Part shown: in pieces, positions 62,464 through 64,000 of the stretch | Layout of the letters: the number at the start of each line of letters is the position of its first letter | Position numbering within the stretch: the first letter of the stretch is position 1 | Assembly: GCF_963664075.1 (NCBI RefSeq) | Contig: NZ_OY760916.1 | Span: 1-64,000, forward strand | DNA length: 64,000 nt | Direction of reading: 5' to 3' | Origin: an uncultured Desulfobulbus sp. | GTDB lineage: Bacteria; Desulfobacterota; Desulfobulbia; Desulfobulbales; Desulfobulbaceae | Notes under the pieces: generated by a model | What the model saw: only the letters and a program-made list of their open reading frames with translations | Database searches by the model: none | Told to the model about the DNA's origin: nothing | Position numbers and translations under genes: made by a program

Positions 62464-63468
62464 ATGACCATAAAAGTAGGCATTAACGGGTTCGGTCGTA
62501 TTGGCAGGAATATCTTTCGTGCATTGAGCAAGGATCCACTCTTTGCCGATATTGAAATTGTTGGCATTAATGACCTGACCGATGCAAAAACCATTGCTCA
62601 CCTGATGAAATATGACTCTGTCATGGGGCGGGCCGAGCAGGAAATTACCAGCACTGAAGATGCCATCGTTGTCGATGGACGATCGATTCCTCTTTCCAGT
62701 CACCGGAACCCCGCGGATATCCCCTGGGGCTCGTTGGGGGTAGAGTACGTTCTTGAGTGCAGTGGCCACTTTCGGGACTTTGAATCTGCTAAAGTGCACA
62801 TCGATGCGGGCGCATCCAAGGTTATTATCTCGGCACCGGCCAAGGGGGAGGTGAAAACCATAGTCATGGGGGTGAATGAAGATGAGTATGATCCCACCAC
62901 CCATCATGTGGTCTCTAATGCCTCCTGTACCACGAACTGCCTGGCCCCAGTGGCGCAGGTTATCCTCGATAATTTCGGGATCAAGCGGGGGCTGATGACC
63001 ACCGTACACGCGTATACCGGTGATCAACGGTTGTTGGATTTTCCCCATTCAGATCTGCGGAGAGCAAGAGCAGCCGCTCTCTCCATGGTGCCAACCAAAA
63101 CCGGGGCTGCCGCCGCAGTTGCCTTGGTTATACCAGAACTGAAGAATAAATTTGACGGACTTGCGGTTCGTGTACCAACTCCTGATGTTTCCCTGGTGGA
63201 TGTGGTTATAGAGGTTGAGCGTGAGACAACCGTTTCTGAGGTCAACGCAGCCCTGGAGGCAGCGGCTGGACGTTATCTAGGCTATACCGATGAACCACTT
63301 GTTTCCATTGACTTTCAGGGAGACCCGCACTCCTCTTTTGTCGATGGTCAGTGCACCAAGGTTCTGGGGACGACGGTAAAAGTCATGAGCTGGTATGACA
63401 ATGAGTGGGGCTACTCCAACCGTATGTTGGACCTTGTCCTGCACATGGAGGCAAACAAATTGGTCTGA
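62464..63468 (+). CDS. gap: Glyceraldehyde-3-phosphate dehydrogenase, type I
   Basis: The phosphorylating NAD-dependent GAPDH of glycolysis/gluconeogenesis. The 334-aa protein has the NAD motif INGFGRIGRNIFRAL, the coenzyme Asp in IVGINDLTDAKT, and the active site SNASCTTNCLAPV (Cys) with His in VHAYTGDQRLLD. It ends with WYDNEWGYSNRMLDLVLHM. The Shine-Dalgarno sequence is GAGAGGAG. A bidirectional terminator follows. Confidence 0.97.
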   Translation: MTIKVGINGFGRIGRNIFRALSKDPLFADIEIVGINDLTDAKTIAHLMKYDSVMGRAEQEITSTEDAIVVDGRSIPLSSHRNPADIPWGSLGVEYVLECSGHFRDFESAKVHIDAGASKVIISAPAKGEVKTIVMGVNEDEYDPTTHHVVSNASCTTNCLAPVAQVILDNFGIKRGLMTTVHAYTGDQRLLDFPHSDLRRARAAALSMVPTKTGAAAAVALVIPELKNKFDGLAVRVPTPDVSLVDVVIEVERETTVSEVNAALEAAAGRYLGYTDEPLVSIDFQGDPHSSFVDGQCTKVLGTTVKVMSWYDNEWGYSNRMLDLVLHMEANKLV

Positions 63469-63514
63469 AAGGAGTATGACCGAAGGCATGCAACTGCTGA
63501 CGCTCGCAACGAAT

Positions 63515-63573
63515 AAAAAAGGGGCTTCATTCCAGCGAATGAAGCCCCTTTTTTATTCAGGTGTTCCCTGAAT
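63515..63573. terminator. Bidirectional terminator between gap and the zinc-knuckle gene
   Basis: GGGGCTTCATTC (63521-63532) pairs with GAATGAAGCCCC (63537-63548) with a 4-nt loop, flanked by an A run (63515-63520) and a T run (63549-63554). A second hairpin ATTCAGG/CCTGAAT (63555-63573) follows. It serves both strands. Confidence 0.9.
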
Positions 63574-63578
63574 AAAAC

Positions 63579-63746
63579 TTACTCGACCACACCGGTGCCC
63601 TTGCAGGTGGGGCAGGTTTGGTCGGGTGTGCAGACCTGACCATCTGGAGATTTACCCTGCCATTCACTGCTGGTTTCACAAACACCTTCGATGATTTTTT
63701 TTCCGTTACAGGTGGGACAGGTTTGTTTTTTTTCATTCTCGGCCAT
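63579..63746 (-). CDS. 55-aa zinc-knuckle protein with two CPTCxG motifs
   Basis: A short gene supported by AAAAGGAGA before ATG 63746. The product is MAENEKKQTCPTCNGKKIIEGV..., with two DnaJ-like cysteine knuckles CPTCNGKK and CPTCKGTGVVE around a third Cys pair (VCET and VCTPDQ). Such CxxCxGxG pairs bind zinc in DnaJ-type and rubredoxin-like small proteins. No name assigned. It is convergent with gap and ends the window's coding content. Confidence 0.75.
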   Translation of the reverse strand: MAENEKKQTCPTCNGKKIIEGVCETSSEWQGKSPDGQVCTPDQTCPTCKGTGVVE

Positions 63747-64000
63747 GGTCTTCTCCTTTTTGCTAGGTAGTAATAGTTATCAATTGCTTCTTCCTATAGT
63801 AGGTGCTATAGCGGAAAAGGCAAGGGGAAAGTAAGAATTATTTCCCTTGAAAGGGAAAAAAAGAAAAATCAGTTATTTGTATAATTTTTATTCGAAGTTT
63901 TTGATCAAGAAAATTTATCTTTTCGCAGGCGAAAACGAGCCTACATAGTCAATTTTGTGGCGAGAGAGGATCGAATAATTCGCTCTTCTCGAGAATTTTC
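63747..64000. other. Terminal non-coding stretch, AT-rich
   Basis: Upstream of the zinc-knuckle gene on the minus strand. A TTGCCT (63821-63816) and TACTAT (63799-63794), 16 nt apart, may be its promoter. A short palindromic hairpin TTCCCTT/AAGGGAA (63842-63856) is visible, with an AT-rich segment to the window end. No gene can be recognised in the last 250 nt. Confidence 0.35.

Noticed and set aside
1..64000. CRISPR arrays, rRNA and tRNA genes, insertion sequences
   Set aside because: I saw no regularly spaced repeats, no cloverleaf-like or rRNA-like sequence in the gaps and no transposase gene; absence is by eye only.

Overview
This 64-kb window is ordinary bacterial chromosome, most likely from a sulfate-reducing or sulfur-disproportionating deltaproteobacterium of the Desulfobulbaceae/Desulfobulbales type. 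The main evidence is a complete dissimilatory sulfite reductase operon dsrA-dsrB-dsrD (29.6-32.4 kb). A fused SecD-SecF protein, a Gram-negative BamD lipoprotein and a KdsD-type isomerase (LPS Kdo synthesis) support a diderm proteobacterium. I found no rRNA, tRNA, CRISPR array, prophage or intact insertion sequence.

Layout. 0-8.3 kb: translation and RNA-processing cluster ylxR(partial)-infB-rbfA-nrnA-truB-rpsO-pnp, with a highly structured rpsO leader and a small inverted-repeat element before pnp. 8.3-12.8 kb: dut, a metallo-beta-lactamase-fold protein, an orphan PAS histidine kinase, and a convergent XerC/D-type recombinase behind rpsU. 13.4-19.5 kb: ddl, serS, tatC, a DUF523 protein, ftsB, a frameshifted uracil-DNA-glycosylase-like gene, upp and a small unknown gene. 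19.6-26.9 kb: a diadenylate-cyclase-like protein, an unknown helical protein, then dnaG-rpoD-dprA. 27-35.2 kb: rpe-pgi, dsrABD, birA, an AcuI-type reductase and kdsD. 35.3-38.8 kb: a large membrane protein combining a catalytically dead ubiquitin-E2-like fold with TPR repeats, and a DUF4388 protein. 38.8-47.6 kb: HAD and HD hydrolases, a YkgJ protein, secDF, a split APH-kinase/P-loop-kinase pair, bamD, trxB and trxA. 47.8-53.1 kb: hemL, two AtpI-type proteins, atpB-atpE (Fo part only), a nucleoside phosphorylase and rimO. 53.1-63.8 kb: an HU/IHF gene, rluB, ubiD, small conserved genes, rmuC, cbpM-cbpA, aroK, glgA, gap and a 55-residue zinc-knuckle protein.

Most genes are housekeeping and packed into short operons with 1-14-nt overlaps. 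The less ordinary items are the E2-like/TPR membrane protein, the DisA-like protein with an altered RHR motif, the rpsO leader with three mutually crossing helices, the perfect 15-bp hairpin between dsrB and dsrD, the C7-tract frameshift in the UDG-like gene, a 150-bp MITE-like element, and a recombinase gene with no normal start codon where its family begins.

All calls come from reading motifs, start sites and context; no database search was run.
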